A stretch of DNA of 64,000 bases from Arcanobacterium phocae (GCF_900105865.1 NZ_LT629804.1:1178001-1242000); one strand, 5' to 3'. Counted from the stretch's first letter, positions 8,460-17,509 are shown. Made by a program: numbers and translations. Notes: generated by a model not told the origin, from the letters alone.

Positions 8460-9784
8460 TGACGCCGAATCGGCTAATCCTCGTCACTAGTTTGGCATTA
8501 TTTGCCATGTTCTTCGGCGCCGGAAATCTTATCATTCCGGTGATGATTGGAGTTGACGCGGGACATCTTTCGTGGATAGCTGCGATCGGTTTCATCTGTT
8601 CTGGGGTCCTGCTTCCGGCGATGTCCATGGTGGCGTTAGCATCCAAACGCAAGGAAGAGAAACGGTTAGCTGATCGGCTCGGAGCGCCGATAGGCCTGGT
8701 GTTAACAACTGCGATTTTCTTATCCTGCGGAATGATCTACGGTATTCCACGAGTAGGCGCCGTCAGCTTCGAATTTGCGGTGGCTCCATTGGTGAATGAT
8801 TCACAGTGGGCGTTAGCGATTTATCTCTTTGTCTTTTTCGCCGTCGCTTATACGTTGGCTCGGCGGCCAGCGAAAATGGTTCGTCACATCGGGATGGTGC
8901 TGACCCCGACCTTGCTCGTTTTGCTAGCGGCCCTAGTGATTGCATCATTTACCGTGCCGGTGATCAACACAGAAGCCTCACCGCAGTTTTCATCATCGCC
9001 AGTTGCCGGTGGTTTTATCCAGGGCTATTTCACGATGGATGCATTAGCTGCACTTGTTTTCGGCGGAGTTATTGTGGCATCGTTTGCAGCCGCAGGACAC
9101 GCCGATCGGCAGTTGCAAAAATCTACAGCACTAGCCGGGGTTACTGCGGGGTTACTGCTATCTGTGGTCTATCTTGGGTTGATTCGCGTTGGACTAGTAG
9201 GCTCTGGATCTAACGGTGCTGAAGTGATTTCCGGTGTTGCTCATCAAATTTTTGGACGCTCGGGCCAAATGCTTTTTGGCGCCATTGTTGTGCTGGCGTG
9301 TTTGACGACGACGTTGGGTCTCATCGCGGCTTTTGTGCATTACTTCCATGAGTTGGTGCCGAATGTGTCGGCGCACGCTTGGCTAGTCATATGCGTCTCG
9401 GTCTCATTCGCATTGGCGAATTTGGGATTGGAACGGATTTTAGCGGTAGTCGCGCCACTTAATCAGTTGTTGTATCCCATGGTCATTTGTCTGATCGTGG
9501 TGTCTCTAGTTGATCTTGTTGTGCCGATCCGATTGTTGTGGAGTTACCGTGCACCGGCCTGGATTGCGGGAGTACTCGCAGTAGTTGAAGCTCTCTATAC
9601 AACAGGGATTTCGCTGTTTATGCCAGTGCGTGAGTGGCTTAATCTTCTCCCTATGGGACAATTACACATGGCGTGGGTAGTGCCAGCACTTGTTGGTTTG
9701 TTTGTCGGGGTTGGCATGGACTATGCCAACCGTAATGGGCACAGTAATCGTGCCAACCCCGGCGATAAATTTGTTACAGCGTAG
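8459..9784 (+). CDS. brnQ: Branched-chain amino acid carrier BrnQ, copy 3
   Basis: 441-aa LIVCS-family carrier, closer to copy 1 than to copy 2 by eye (GYFTMDALAALVFGG; GLVGSGSNGAEV where copy 1 has GQVGTGENGATL). The start codon overlaps the stop of copy 2. Its last 11 nt overlap the 3' end of the convergent NifX-like gene. Expected inner-membrane symporter for branched-chain amino acids; the need for three copies is not explained by the sequence. Confidence 0.89.
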   Translation: MTPNRLILVTSLALFAMFFGAGNLIIPVMIGVDAGHLSWIAAIGFICSGVLLPAMSMVALASKRKEEKRLADRLGAPIGLVLTTAIFLSCGMIYGIPRVGAVSFEFAVAPLVNDSQWALAIYLFVFFAVAYTLARRPAKMVRHIGMVLTPTLLVLLAALVIASFTVPVINTEASPQFSSSPVAGGFIQGYFTMDALAALVFGGVIVASFAAAGHADRQLQKSTALAGVTAGLLLSVVYLGLIRVGLVGSGSNGAEVISGVAHQIFGRSGQMLFGAIVVLACLTTTLGLIAAFVHYFHELVPNVSAHAWLVICVSVSFALANLGLERILAVVAPLNQLLYPMVICLIVVSLVDLVVPIRLLWSYRAPAWIAGVLAVVEALYTTGISLFMPVREWLNLLPMGQLHMAWVVPALVGLFVGVGMDYANRNGHSNRANPGDKFVTA

Positions 9785-10121
9785 CGGCGACGTTGAGAGC
9801 TGCCTGACGGGCATCACCAATAATATCTATGACTGGTTTGACGCCAAGTTTCGTGATGGTGTTGAGCATTGGTGCTCCCATATGTCCAGTGATTACGACG
9901 TCGACATTGTGTTCTCGCATAAAGCGCACGATTCGACCGTGATGGGTTCCTTCTGGCCCTTGACCGTGAAGCGCATCCCAGCCAACTTCGTACTCGTCCC
10001 AGGAAACGATAGTGTTGTCAGTAATCGTAGCAACTGCCATGGTATGAGCTTTGCCCAGTCCGCTTCCTACGTGTGTTCCGTTGATGTTAATTGCAATATG
10101 AAGGTCTGTTGTACGTATCAT
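9774..10121 (-). CDS. NifX/NifB-like dinitrogenase Fe-Mo cofactor domain protein
   Basis: 115-aa protein matching the small domain of PF02579 (NifX, NafY and NifB C-terminus), widespread also in non-diazotrophs. Visible pattern: GSGLGKAHTMAVA in the N-terminal third and DVVITGHMGAPMLNTI in the centre. The start at 10121 was chosen because a perfect TATAAT (10129-10134) ends 7 nt before the ATG, fitting a leaderless transcript; longer in-frame starts lie inside or upstream of that promoter. No nitrogenase genes are nearby, so nitrogen fixation should not be inferred; the function is unknown. Confidence 0.75.
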   Translation of the reverse strand: MIRTTDLHIAININGTHVGSGLGKAHTMAVATITDNTIVSWDEYEVGWDALHGQGPEGTHHGRIVRFMREHNVDVVITGHMGAPMLNTITKLGVKPVIDIIGDARQAALNVAATL

Positions 10122-10128
10122 GGCTCTC

Positions 10129-10134
10129 ATTATA
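10129..10134 (-). promoter_or_regulatory. -10 hexamer TATAAT, leaderless NifX-like gene
   Basis: Perfect consensus on the minus strand with 7 nt to the ATG at 10121. No good -35 was found. Confidence 0.55.
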
Positions 10135-10332
10135 GGCGTGAGTGTTGACAGAAGCGCGCCAATCATTTGAAAATTAAAACATGCAGATTTCCAGGTTCTC
10201 TATAACAAACGCCAGCTCGTGGGCGCAAACCTGTATGTTTTCTGTCATTTGTTGTGGCTAATTAATAACCGCATTCTATTTTCTTCATCTGTTTTAAGTG
10301 TTCACGTTGTCCCCGTGTTAAGAAAGAGATCT

Positions 10333-11145
10333 ATGTCTATCACCAAACGAGCTAGTTCCCTTATCGTTGCTGCCTTAGCACTTGTTGCATGTTCTACATC
10401 GGCATCAGCTCCTTCTGGGAAACTGTTGGACGAAACGCGGCAGGCGCGAACCATTATGGTTGGCACTGAAGGCACATACCGTCCGTATTCGTATACTGAT
10501 GAGAAGGGGAATCTCACTGGTATCGAAATTGATATCATGAAACTTCTTGCCCACGATCTTGGGGCGGAAGTTAATTTTACGGTGGCTCCGTGGGATGGAT
10601 TGATCGCCGGGGTTGACGCAGGAAAGTATCCGGTTGTCATTAATAATCTGGCGGTATCATCGGAACGTCAGGCAAAATATGATTTCTCCCAACCTTATAC
10701 TCGTGATGTGGGGCGTTTTGCGGTTCGGCAGGATTCCCCATTAGTATCGATCACTGACCTCGCTCATCACAAAGCGGCGCAAAGTACCACCTCGAACCTA
10801 GGAATGCTGGCGCGGGATAAGTTCAACTTGGACATTCTTCCTGTTGATGGTTTTGCCCAGGCAATAGACCTCGTTGCTGCTGGCCGTGCTGACACAACGC
10901 TCAATTCGTTAGTGACATTTAAGCTCTACCAAGAGAGTAATCCGGATGCTTCGATCCGTCTGTTAGATGGTGAAGTTGAAACCCCAGGATGCTGCTCGAT
11001 CTTGGTTAAGAAGGGTGAGGATGCATTTGTGACTGCCTTGAATGATGCTATCGAGAAGCGTCTTGAAGACGGCTCGATTGCTGAGATTACCAAGAAATAC
11101 GTCGGTGAGGATATTTCAGCACGCCCCCAGGTGAAGGCAAAATGA
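10333..11145 (+). CDS. Polar amino acid (cystine-like) ABC transporter, binding lipoprotein
   Basis: 270-aa SBP_bac_3 family protein. The signal peptide ends in the lipobox LVAC with lipidated Cys20. The core contains W-D-G-L-I-A-G-V-D-A-G-K-Y and the DFSQPYTRDVG region, resembling cystine binding proteins (FliY/TcyA), so L-cystine is the best guess but not proven. The start at 10333 follows AAAGAG; upstream in-frame starts would precede a normal signal peptide with unrelated residues. The permease start overlaps its stop (ATGA), then the ATPase: a three-gene importer operon. Confidence 0.86.
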   Translation: MSITKRASSLIVAALALVACSTSASAPSGKLLDETRQARTIMVGTEGTYRPYSYTDEKGNLTGIEIDIMKLLAHDLGAEVNFTVAPWDGLIAGVDAGKYPVVINNLAVSSERQAKYDFSQPYTRDVGRFAVRQDSPLVSITDLAHHKAAQSTTSNLGMLARDKFNLDILPVDGFAQAIDLVAAGRADTTLNSLVTFKLYQESNPDASIRLLDGEVETPGCCSILVKKGEDAFVTALNDAIEKRLEDGSIAEITKKYVGEDISARPQVKAK

Positions 11146-11810
11146 GCAACGCTATCGATTTATGGATTCAATCATTCCCGACGCTATTTGCAGCTACAGT
11201 GACGGTCACTATCCCGCTGGCTGTTATATCATTTATTATTGCTCTCATGCTCGGAGCGATGGTAGCAGTTGTACGTTTTGAACGCGTGGTCGTGCTAGCC
11301 CAATTAGGGGCCATTTATGTGTGGATTTTCCGTGGCACACCGTTGCTCGTTCAACTTTTTATTGTCTTTTACGGATTACCACGTGCTGGAATTGTCCTCG
11401 ATGCGTGGCCGGTCGCCATCATGACGCTAGGCCTGAACGCTGGCGCATATACTGCTGAGGCGTTGCGGTCCGGTCTAAAATCTGTTCCGCATGGACAGTG
11501 GGAAGCTGGGCAGTCGTTAAATCTGTCGCATCGTCAAATCTTGTGGTCGATTGTGGCACCGCAGGCGTTCCGAATTGCTATTCCGCCGCTTTCTTCAGAT
11601 TTCATTGACTTGGTGAAGGGAACATCTCTGGTTTCTTCGATTACCCTTGTCGATGTTTTCTTACGAAGCCAACAATTGGCTGCGGTAACGTTTGAGCCGT
11701 TACTGTTGTATGTGGAAGTGGCATTTATTTATCTTGTCATTAATTCTGCGCTTACTGCGGGTCAGCATTGGCTTGAGCGGCGCACATCTAAGTACGTGGA
11801 GGCACGCTGA
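11142..11810 (+). CDS. Polar amino acid ABC transporter permease
   Basis: 222-aa membrane protein of the HisM/TcyB type. About five hydrophobic segments surround the cytoplasmic EAA loop (Glu-Ala-Gly-Gln-Ser-Leu-Asn-Leu, about residues 124-131), which docks the ATPase, and the FRGTPLLVQL motif typical of amino acid permeases is near residue 65. It overlaps the binding protein by ATGA and the ATPase by TGATG, so all three are translationally coupled. Likely functions as a homodimer, since only one permease gene is present. Confidence 0.88.
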   Translation: MSNAIDLWIQSFPTLFAATVTVTIPLAVISFIIALMLGAMVAVVRFERVVVLAQLGAIYVWIFRGTPLLVQLFIVFYGLPRAGIVLDAWPVAIMTLGLNAGAYTAEALRSGLKSVPHGQWEAGQSLNLSHRQILWSIVAPQAFRIAIPPLSSDFIDLVKGTSLVSSITLVDVFLRSQQLAAVTFEPLLLYVEVAFIYLVINSALTAGQHWLERRTSKYVEAR

Positions 11811-12559
11811 TGATGCGAGTCGATTCGTTAACAAAACGTTTCGTATCAAAAGATGGGGACGACGTCGTTGCGCTCAACGCAGTGAGTGTCGATTTTGATC
11901 CGCAACAGACAACCGTTATCTTAGGCCCCTCTGGTTCTGGTAAATCGACGTTGTTACGTACCTTGAACGTGCTAGAAACGCCAGATGCTGGAACACTGAC
12001 GGTGAGTGACCGCACTGTTGATTTTTCGGGGGCAGTGACGGCGGAAGACAAGCGTGCGATTCGTCGTCATTCCGCAATGGTATTCCAAGACTTTCAGCTG
12101 TTTTCTCATTTGCGGGTTATCGATAATGTTGCGCTAGGACCAATAAAAGCGCTGGGCTTAGACAAGTCTCAGGCCCATGACCGGGCACGAAAACTATTAG
12201 CGCAGGTAGGCCTTGCTGGCCGTGAGGATTCGTATCCCTACCAGCTTTCTGGCGGACAAAAACAGCGAGTGGCCATTGCACGTGCATTGGCTATGGAACC
12301 GGAGTTCTTATTGTGTGATGAGCCAACATCGGCACTCGATCCGGAGTTGGCTGCGGAAGTCCGCCGGGTACTTGCCGAGGTTGCTCGCGGCAATACTGCC
12401 TTAATTATGGTGACTCATGATTTGGCGTTCGCTCGCAATATTGCTGACCGAATTATTTTCCTAGCAGATGGAGCAATTGAATTTGACGGCTCAGCGGACG
12501 AGTTTTTTGTAACTACGCAAGAACGGATCGTCCAGTTCCGGCACGTGTTCGATTCCTAA
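11810..12559 (+). CDS. Polar amino acid ABC transporter ATPase
   Basis: 249-aa ATP-binding subunit. Walker [10 protein letters not shown] is near residue 41, the Q-loop near 90, the signature [14 protein letters not shown] near 145, Walker [14 protein letters not shown] next and the switch His in MVTHD near 202. The start overlaps the permease stop; GGAGG is 8 nt upstream. It energises the importer encoded by the two preceding genes. A strong terminator follows at 12579-12612. Confidence 0.93.
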   Translation: MMRVDSLTKRFVSKDGDDVVALNAVSVDFDPQQTTVILGPSGSGKSTLLRTLNVLETPDAGTLTVSDRTVDFSGAVTAEDKRAIRRHSAMVFQDFQLFSHLRVIDNVALGPIKALGLDKSQAHDRARKLLAQVGLAGREDSYPYQLSGGQKQRVAIARALAMEPEFLLCDEPTSALDPELAAEVRRVLAEVARGNTALIMVTHDLAFARNIADRIIFLADGAIEFDGSADEFFVTTQERIVQFRHVFDS

Positions 12560-12578
12560 TCGTGGAATTTAGCTATAT

Positions 12579-12612
12579 GTATGGGAGGTAGTGAATGCGC
12601 TACCTCCCATAC
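12579..12612. terminator. Terminator between convergent transporter genes
   Basis: Perfect 13-bp stem (12579-12591/12600-12612) with an 8-nt loop between the importer ATPase and the convergent ABC-2 gene. The trailing T tract is weak on the plus strand. Confidence 0.7.
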
Positions 12613-12618
12613 TGCTAT

Positions 12619-13434
12619 CTATCGTAGCGAAAGGTGGTTGTGTAGCGATCGGATACCGAGCCAAGCAGCAAGAGCTGCGAGGGCGGTAGAAGAGAAGATG
12701 ATTCCCATCCCAATGATCGATGGTTGGCTTCCCGCGTTAACTGCATCGATAAAATCGGTGAGCATTATCTGCCAGGTAAATGTTCCATCTGATAATTTGA
12801 TACTCCCTGGAATGAGTAGCATGGCAGGCAAGCTTGTTACTTGATAGAGGATGTAGTAGACGACTAAGCCAATTGCTGGCGCAGTAAAACCGTGCCGGAT
12901 GTATTTATCTTGTGCGCAGTAGCTTATTGTTCCAGCTACGCCGATGATGACGTTGATACAGTTCAGCAACATTGCAATAAGCCCGATGATTATCAACGCC
13001 GAAGGCGTTGCAGAAATAAGATCGTATGCTGAGTTCAGAGAATCTCTGAGAGACATCTTGATCTGCCAACCATTTGCGATGACATAGATCAATATGCTGA
13101 TTGCGCTCACAATCAAGGAGACGATTAGTGTACATAAAGCATAGAGAACTTTTGCCCAAAACAGCTGTGCGGCTGTGGCTGGTATTTGGTGCGTAAAGTA
13201 CCCGGTATCGGTGTACATTGATGTCCAGTAATGTACTGCAACCATAAGTAAAGTCAGCGTCGGAGCTGCGATGGCACCAATAAAAATGACGAGTTGAGCA
13301 ACTGTGCTGATGGCTGGTATTCCGGTAGCGGTGATACCTAGTGAAACGAGGGCACTGAGCAGGACGATTCCTAGTAAAGACACAATCTTCCGGCTTTGAT
13401 CTAGATGCTCTTGATAGAAAAGTTTGGACATCAT
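12619..13434 (-). CDS. ABC-2-like membrane subunit of an exporter
   Basis: 271-aa integral membrane protein with about six hydrophobic segments and no recognisable enzymatic motif. Its start (13434, or 13431 one codon later) overlaps the stop of an ABC ATPase, and AAGGAA is correctly placed. This arrangement (GntR regulator, ATPase, membrane protein) is that of YtrA/BcrAB-like systems linked to peptide antibiotic or cell-wall stress defence. The substrate is unknown; the assignment rests on context and topology. Confidence 0.7.
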   Translation of the reverse strand: MMSKLFYQEHLDQSRKIVSLLGIVLLSALVSLGITATGIPAISTVAQLVIFIGAIAAPTLTLLMVAVHYWTSMYTDTGYFTHQIPATAAQLFWAKVLYALCTLIVSLIVSAISILIYVIANGWQIKMSLRDSLNSAYDLISATPSALIIIGLIAMLLNCINVIIGVAGTISYCAQDKYIRHGFTAPAIGLVVYYILYQVTSLPAMLLIPGSIKLSDGTFTWQIMLTDFIDAVNAGSQPSIIGMGIIFSSTALAALAAWLGIRSLHNHLSLR

Positions 13435-14138
13435 AGTAAGGTTCCTTTCCGGCAGATCTGATCAAGTGACATGTTGTATTGTTCGCGAAGGTCGTCGATC
13501 AGGTCGTAACAGACAAGCTTTCCGTTGTTGAGGATCACGACGTCGTCGAGAATCGGTTCGACGTCGGCAACGAGATGTGTTGAGATGAAGAGGAGAGCGT
13601 CGTCGTCAAAGTTGCGCAAAATTCCTTCCAGAATAGTGGCGCGAGTGGCTGGATCAACTCCAGAGATGGGCTCGTCGAGTAAATATACGTGAGCTTTACG
13701 GGCCATAACCAGCGATATCTGGACTTTTTCTCCCATGCCTTTAGACATTTCTTTCAATGTTCGATTGAACGGTAGCTGAAAGAACTCCATCATGTCGTGA
13801 GCTTTGTGCGCATCGAAATCAGCGAAGAACCGCTGATAGAGATCGATGGCTTGGGGGATTGTCAGTGTCTGGTTGAGAAAGCCTGTTGCTGGGAGAAAAG
13901 CAACGTGAGGCTTTGTGTGTATTCCGGGTTTGTGTCCGTTGATTGTTACGCTTCCGTCCCAGTCAGAAAGGACGCCTGCCAGTATTTTAAAAAGAGTTGT
14001 TTTTCCAGAACCATTGTTTCCAATCAGGCCGGTTATTTTGCCTCCAGTCAGATCTAACGATAGATCGTTGATTGCGCGGTTACGGCCAAATTTTTTGGTC
14101 ACGTGGGATATCTGGATCAGCGGATTGCTATGCTCCAT
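13431..14138 (-). CDS. ABC transporter ATPase, YtrB/BcrA type
   Basis: 235-aa nucleotide-binding protein: Walker A GNNGSGKTT near residue 41, Walker B VYLLDEPISGVDP near 155 and the switch His in ISTHL near 185. The signature motif is a degenerate MSKGMGEKVQ rather than LSGGQ, common in CcmA/YtrB-like exporters. It is preceded by the GntR gene (12-nt gap) and followed by the membrane subunit with overlap. It probably powers export of a cell-envelope-active compound; this is inference from the YtrA-type regulator. Confidence 0.87.
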   Translation of the reverse strand: MEHSNPLIQISHVTKKFGRNRAINDLSLDLTGGKITGLIGNNGSGKTTLFKILAGVLSDWDGSVTINGHKPGIHTKPHVAFLPATGFLNQTLTIPQAIDLYQRFFADFDAHKAHDMMEFFQLPFNRTLKEMSKGMGEKVQISLVMARKAHVYLLDEPISGVDPATRATILEGILRNFDDDALLFISTHLVADVEPILDDVVILNNGKLVCYDLIDDLREQYNMSLDQICRKGTLL

Positions 14139-14150
14139 AGTGTCCTCCTG

Positions 14151-14516
14151 TTACGACGACGAGCTAGCCCAGCGCTCACGTATCAATGCCACTGTTTCGT
14201 CAAGTGACAAGCCCAGTGCGCTAACGGCATCGATATGGGCGTCTGTTGCTTGAGACGCTAGATCCTGCTGGGTGTCATTGATAAGTGCTCGGTCGGTGGT
14301 AACGAATCGGCCTTGGGTGCGTTCGGCAACCGTGAGACCAGATGCGTCAAGCTGACTGAGTGCTCGTTGGATGGTATTCGGGTTGACCCCGGTAGTGAGC
14401 GCAAGTTCGCGCACGCTAGGGATTTTGGATCCAGCAGTCCATTCACCAGTCACAATATTGCGACTGAATGTCTCAACAAGCTGGATCCAGATGGGGCGGG
14501 AGTCGTCGACTGACAT
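14151..14516 (-). CDS. GntR-family regulator, YtrA subfamily
   Basis: 121-aa protein with an N-terminal GntR winged helix (Ile-Pro-Ser-Val-Arg-Glu-Leu and Val-Asn-Pro-Asn-Thr-Ile-Gln recognition segment) and only a short C-terminal helical tail, as in YtrA. The ATG at 14516 follows GAGAGG by 5 nt; a GTG two codons upstream would have no spacing to that site. A near-perfect 26-bp palindrome lies just upstream (14529-14554) and is probably its own operator. First gene of the exporter operon, hence a likely autorepressor. Confidence 0.87.
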   Translation of the reverse strand: MSVDDSRPIWIQLVETFSRNIVTGEWTAGSKIPSVRELALTTGVNPNTIQRALSQLDASGLTVAERTQGRFVTTDRALINDTQQDLASQATDAHIDAVSALGLSLDETVALIRERWASSSS

Positions 14517-14528
14517 AGCCACCTCTCT

Positions 14529-14554
14529 GTATTGCTGTATTAATACAGTAATAC
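14529..14554 (-). promoter_or_regulatory. Palindromic operator of the YtrA-type regulator
   Basis: 26-bp inverted repeat with a single mismatched pair, centred on TGTATTAATACA, 13 nt before the GntR gene. It fits the operators of GntR/YtrA repressors. Confidence 0.7.
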
Positions 14555-14594
14555 ACTCTCATGTATCGGGAGCTGTGTCAACCTCTTAGTGCAC

Positions 14595-14640
14595 TAAAGC
14601 TCTAGCCCAGAAAGTGTGGGCATTCTGGGCTAGAGCTTTA
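14595..14640 (-). terminator. Terminator downstream of the EEP gene
   Basis: Perfect 18-bp inverted repeat (14595-14612/14623-14640) with a 10-nt loop, just past the stop of the minus-strand gene at 14663. Confidence 0.8.
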
Positions 14641-14662
14641 TGGAGCGGAATGGAGTACGTTA

Positions 14663-16108
14663 CTAAGCCCGACGTTTCCTGACGATAAGTGTTCCGGCGC
14701 TGACTAGAGCTGCTGCTAGCCCGGTAACTACTAATAGATTAAATGGGATACCGGTTTTAGCTAGTTGTTGTGGAGAACGCTTACTCACAGCCTGTTTATC
14801 TTGCTTATCGCTCGATAATAGCTCATGGCGTGAATGTGATTGCGGCTTGTTGTTTGATTGCTGCTGATTTGGCTGTTGTTGTGGTTGTGCAGCAGGTGGT
14901 GCTGTTGGAAAACGCAGCTGAGCCCAAACGAGCCGATGATCACTGGTAGGGAATGGGTAAAGGCCGGTTAGTCGGAACAACGCATCATCTCGTTTTGGCC
15001 AAAAAACATGCGCTTCTTCGACGGTTGTTCCCGCATTTGGCAGAACATAATCTACGCGCAAATTTCCTGGATGACCGTTATCGTTAAAATCTGCCGTGTC
15101 ATATTTTGGATCGCTCCTGTGGGATATGTTCACTCCAGCCTGGAGAGCTGACTCAGTTGCGCCGCCATCAGAAGTTGGTTGGGTGTCGACAATTCGTGGG
15201 TTATCGAGAAGCTGTGCGATAGCTCCCGGCCACGAATTTCCATCATATGGATCGGAGTTGTGGTCCCCAAGAATAACAAAGTTGGCATCTAAATCAAGGC
15301 CTCCATGCACGCCGTTATCGTCGTACAGGTAATCTGCTTTTCCAGAAACATAGTCTGCCCACATGCGAATCTCATCAAAATTGCGACGAGAGTTACGGCG
15401 CTCGGGGCCTTTCCCATCTATCGGTGGAGTAGGGTGATCGGCCAAAACGTGAATTGTTGTTCCATCAACATCAACTGGGATATCAGCGTGCGTTTTTGAC
15501 GATAAGGGGAACTTCGATAAAACCTCATCGCTGTACCACGATGTCCCGTCCTCATTTTCTGGAAGAAGTGCGTGTGGCATGTCTTTCCACAAAAAGTGCT
15601 GGAATGTTCTAACTTGTTCGGTCTTGATAGGGTACTTTGAGTACACAACTAGACCGTATTGCCCAGGAAACTTTCCATATCCCCAACCATCGTCAGGATC
15701 GTCAGTCTTGCCGTTGTTGTTGAGATCGTAACCGCTTGACACGCCGGTATTGACTGGACCAGTCCATGCATATGGATACTGTACCGGGATAGATCCATTT
15801 ATCGAAACTTCTAAGTAGTTCTCTCTAAAAAGATTCACTGCGCGATGATCAGCGTCATAGTCAAATTCATTAATTAAAATGATGTCCGGGTTAACGTGTT
15901 GTATAGTTTCGGCAGCATTATTGGCTTGCTGATTACCTGGTGTAGCGAGGTCTTGCAGTAGTTCTCCTGCGCTATCGCGGTTCAAACTTGCATTGAACGT
16001 CGCAATTTTTAGGCTGTGCGTCGCATCTTCGGCAGCACTAGCTGGGGACGCTGAAAGAGACAAGGCTAATGCACTGACGGATGCGGTTATCAGGCGATGT
16101 TTTTTCAT
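14663..16108 (-). CDS. Secreted, sortase-anchored endonuclease/exonuclease/phosphatase-family protein
   Basis: 481-aa surface protein. Residues 1-25 form a signal peptide ending ASA. The EEP (DNase I-like) domain follows: Ala-Thr-Phe-Asn-Ala-Ser near 37, catalytic Glu in INEFDYD, GDHNSDP, and a C-terminal SDHRLVWAQLRF. A Gln/Asn-rich linker leads to a sorting signal LAKTG at 449-453, a hydrophobic span and the KRRA tail. It could be a cell-wall DNase or a phosphodiesterase; the substrate is unknown. AAAGGA precedes the ATG. It lies 23 nt after the LssY_C gene on the same strand. Confidence 0.84.
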   Translation of the reverse strand: MKKHRLITASVSALALSLSASPASAAEDATHSLKIATFNASLNRDSAGELLQDLATPGNQQANNAAETIQHVNPDIILINEFDYDADHRAVNLFRENYLEVSINGSIPVQYPYAWTGPVNTGVSSGYDLNNNGKTDDPDDGWGYGKFPGQYGLVVYSKYPIKTEQVRTFQHFLWKDMPHALLPENEDGTSWYSDEVLSKFPLSSKTHADIPVDVDGTTIHVLADHPTPPIDGKGPERRNSRRNFDEIRMWADYVSGKADYLYDDNGVHGGLDLDANFVILGDHNSDPYDGNSWPGAIAQLLDNPRIVDTQPTSDGGATESALQAGVNISHRSDPKYDTADFNDNGHPGNLRVDYVLPNAGTTVEEAHVFWPKRDDALFRLTGLYPFPTSDHRLVWAQLRFPTAPPAAQPQQQPNQQQSNNKPQSHSRHELLSSDKQDKQAVSKRSPQQLAKTGIPFNLLVVTGLAAALVSAGTLIVRKRRA

Positions 16109-16131
16109 CTTTATCCTTTATTTAGGTGGTA

Positions 16132-17382
16132 TTAATGAGTAGGTTTGGTGACCCACGCATGCACTTTCTCGTCAGAAATAGTGACAAGGACTAGTACTAC
16201 GAGTGCAATCATTGCAAGTCTGCCACCTTCTATTCTTGGGGAAGTAGTGGCAACAAAGAGTAAAGAAAAGCTGAGTGTCGCCGAGTATCCCATAAGGATC
16301 AGCCACGCCCATCGTTTGCGTCGGAATGTGCACAAGAGAACGGGAATTAAAGCGCATGCAATGGCTATCTCGCTCCATGAGATTGAGTTGTTGTCGTAGG
16401 CCATTAGTGCCGCGTTTGTGAATAATAGTGTGACAAGCACTGTAGAGAACCAGAGCGGGGTCGGCGGAATGGAATGTGAATGCGGTAGTTGCGGGGCTGG
16501 GGTATATCGGGCGCGTTGCGCAGCTCCCGAGACATCGACTATCGGTAGGTGGCCGTCTGTTTCTACAAGATCGCCGCCACCGTTCCATGATTGGTAGGCA
16601 GCGGAAAAATTCTCGACGACGTCGACAGTGTTTTCCGGATCTGTAAAGCGTAGCGTGTTAATGACGTAGTCTCGCTCAGCGTCTATGTCGGCATCTATTT
16701 TGTGTGTTACTTGCAGGGTGAAAACATTTATTCCAACTGCTCGGTCATAGGTTGCTGCAGCAACCCACGACACCTTCTGCCCGCCAGGTAGCTGCCAACC
16801 CTCTGGAACGTGCCAGAAGCGGATGTGATGGCGTTTGGTAGCGTTGCCACCAACTTCTTGTTGGAAAGCGAAAGTCTGCTTTCTGCCAAATAGTCTCAGG
16901 TCTGAGACGGGAGCAGAAGGATATGGCTGGCGCCGAAGAGTGGAGATAATCATGCGAATTCCAGACCTAATCTTGAGGGGATCGGCTTCAACCCAACCAG
17001 CTTGAGATAGCGCAGATTTGAGGTCATCTACATCGCCGTTAAAAGCCAAGTTAATAGGATCTCCCAAAACGCCGTCGTTCGTACGGGTGCGGCCGATGAA
17101 GTAATCCGGAACGTACAGGTATGTAAATATTTGGTGAAGGCGCGGCAGAACCAAGTAAGTAAGTCCTGCCCAAAAAACAATGAGGTTAATCAACCATGAA
17201 CCTTGACGGATGCGAAATGCGATGAGGATGATGAGCCAAGCTGCACATAAAAGTGCGAAAACAAAGAATACGCCACCAAGTATTTGGCTAACGGACCGCT
17301 GTGTACTGGTAGCTGATTGAATATCGCGTGACGAATAGACCGGGGCTGTAGTGGGTATCGGGTAGCGGTGCGGTGAATTCAT
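16132..17382 (-). CDS. LssY_C domain membrane protein
   Basis: 416-aa protein with two N-terminal membrane segments, a central soluble domain (about residues 90-240) and four C-terminal hydrophobic segments. The central part matches the LssY C-terminal domain: DPINLAFNGDVDDLKSALSQ followed by an R-x-PYPSAPVSDLRLFGR segment. LssY_C proteins are often associated with PAP2-like lipid phosphatases, but no phosphatase motif is seen. The start at 17382 has GAGAGGA 7 nt upstream, 7 codons inside the longest frame. It precedes the EEP gene and may be cotranscribed; a shared role in envelope lipid or nucleotide handling is speculative. Confidence 0.65.
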   Translation of the reverse strand: MNSPHRYPIPTTAPVYSSRDIQSATSTQRSVSQILGGVFFVFALLCAAWLIILIAFRIRQGSWLINLIVFWAGLTYLVLPRLHQIFTYLYVPDYFIGRTRTNDGVLGDPINLAFNGDVDDLKSALSQAGWVEADPLKIRSGIRMIISTLRRQPYPSAPVSDLRLFGRKQTFAFQQEVGGNATKRHHIRFWHVPEGWQLPGGQKVSWVAAATYDRAVGINVFTLQVTHKIDADIDAERDYVINTLRFTDPENTVDVVENFSAAYQSWNGGGDLVETDGHLPIVDVSGAAQRARYTPAPQLPHSHSIPPTPLWFSTVLVTLLFTNAALMAYDNNSISWSEIAIACALIPVLLCTFRRKRWAWLILMGYSATLSFSLLFVATTSPRIEGGRLAMIALVVLVLVTISDEKVHAWVTKPTH

Positions 17383-17472
17383 CGGCGTGTCCTCTCGTAA
17401 CAAGTGGTCTCCATATTAATCCGTATTTGTTATCTACGTGATGAGGTGTACAGAAAGTTTGAGGGAGCGAAC

Positions 17473-17502
17473 TTGTAAGGTTCGACTAACCGAAACTAAA
17501 AT
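17473..17502 (+). promoter_or_regulatory. Promoter with DtxR-type box for the Mn-binding protein gene
   Basis: TTGTAA (17473-17478) and TAAAAT (17497-17502) are 18 bp apart. Between them, 17476-17494 matches the DtxR/MntR consensus TTAGGTTAGGCTAACCTAA at 15 of 19 positions. The -10 ends 7 nt before ATG 17510, so the transcript is probably leaderless and metal-repressed. Confidence 0.75.
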
Positions 17503-17509
17503 AATGGGT

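Noticed and set aside
9774..10121. Nitrogen-fixation role for the NifX-like gene
   Set aside because: The domain is common in non-diazotrophs and no nif genes are present.
10176..10241. Inverted repeat AAAACATGCAG/CTGTATGTTTT upstream of the amino acid importer as a riboswitch
   Set aside because: Arms 44 nt apart with one mismatch; no known riboswitch core is visible.
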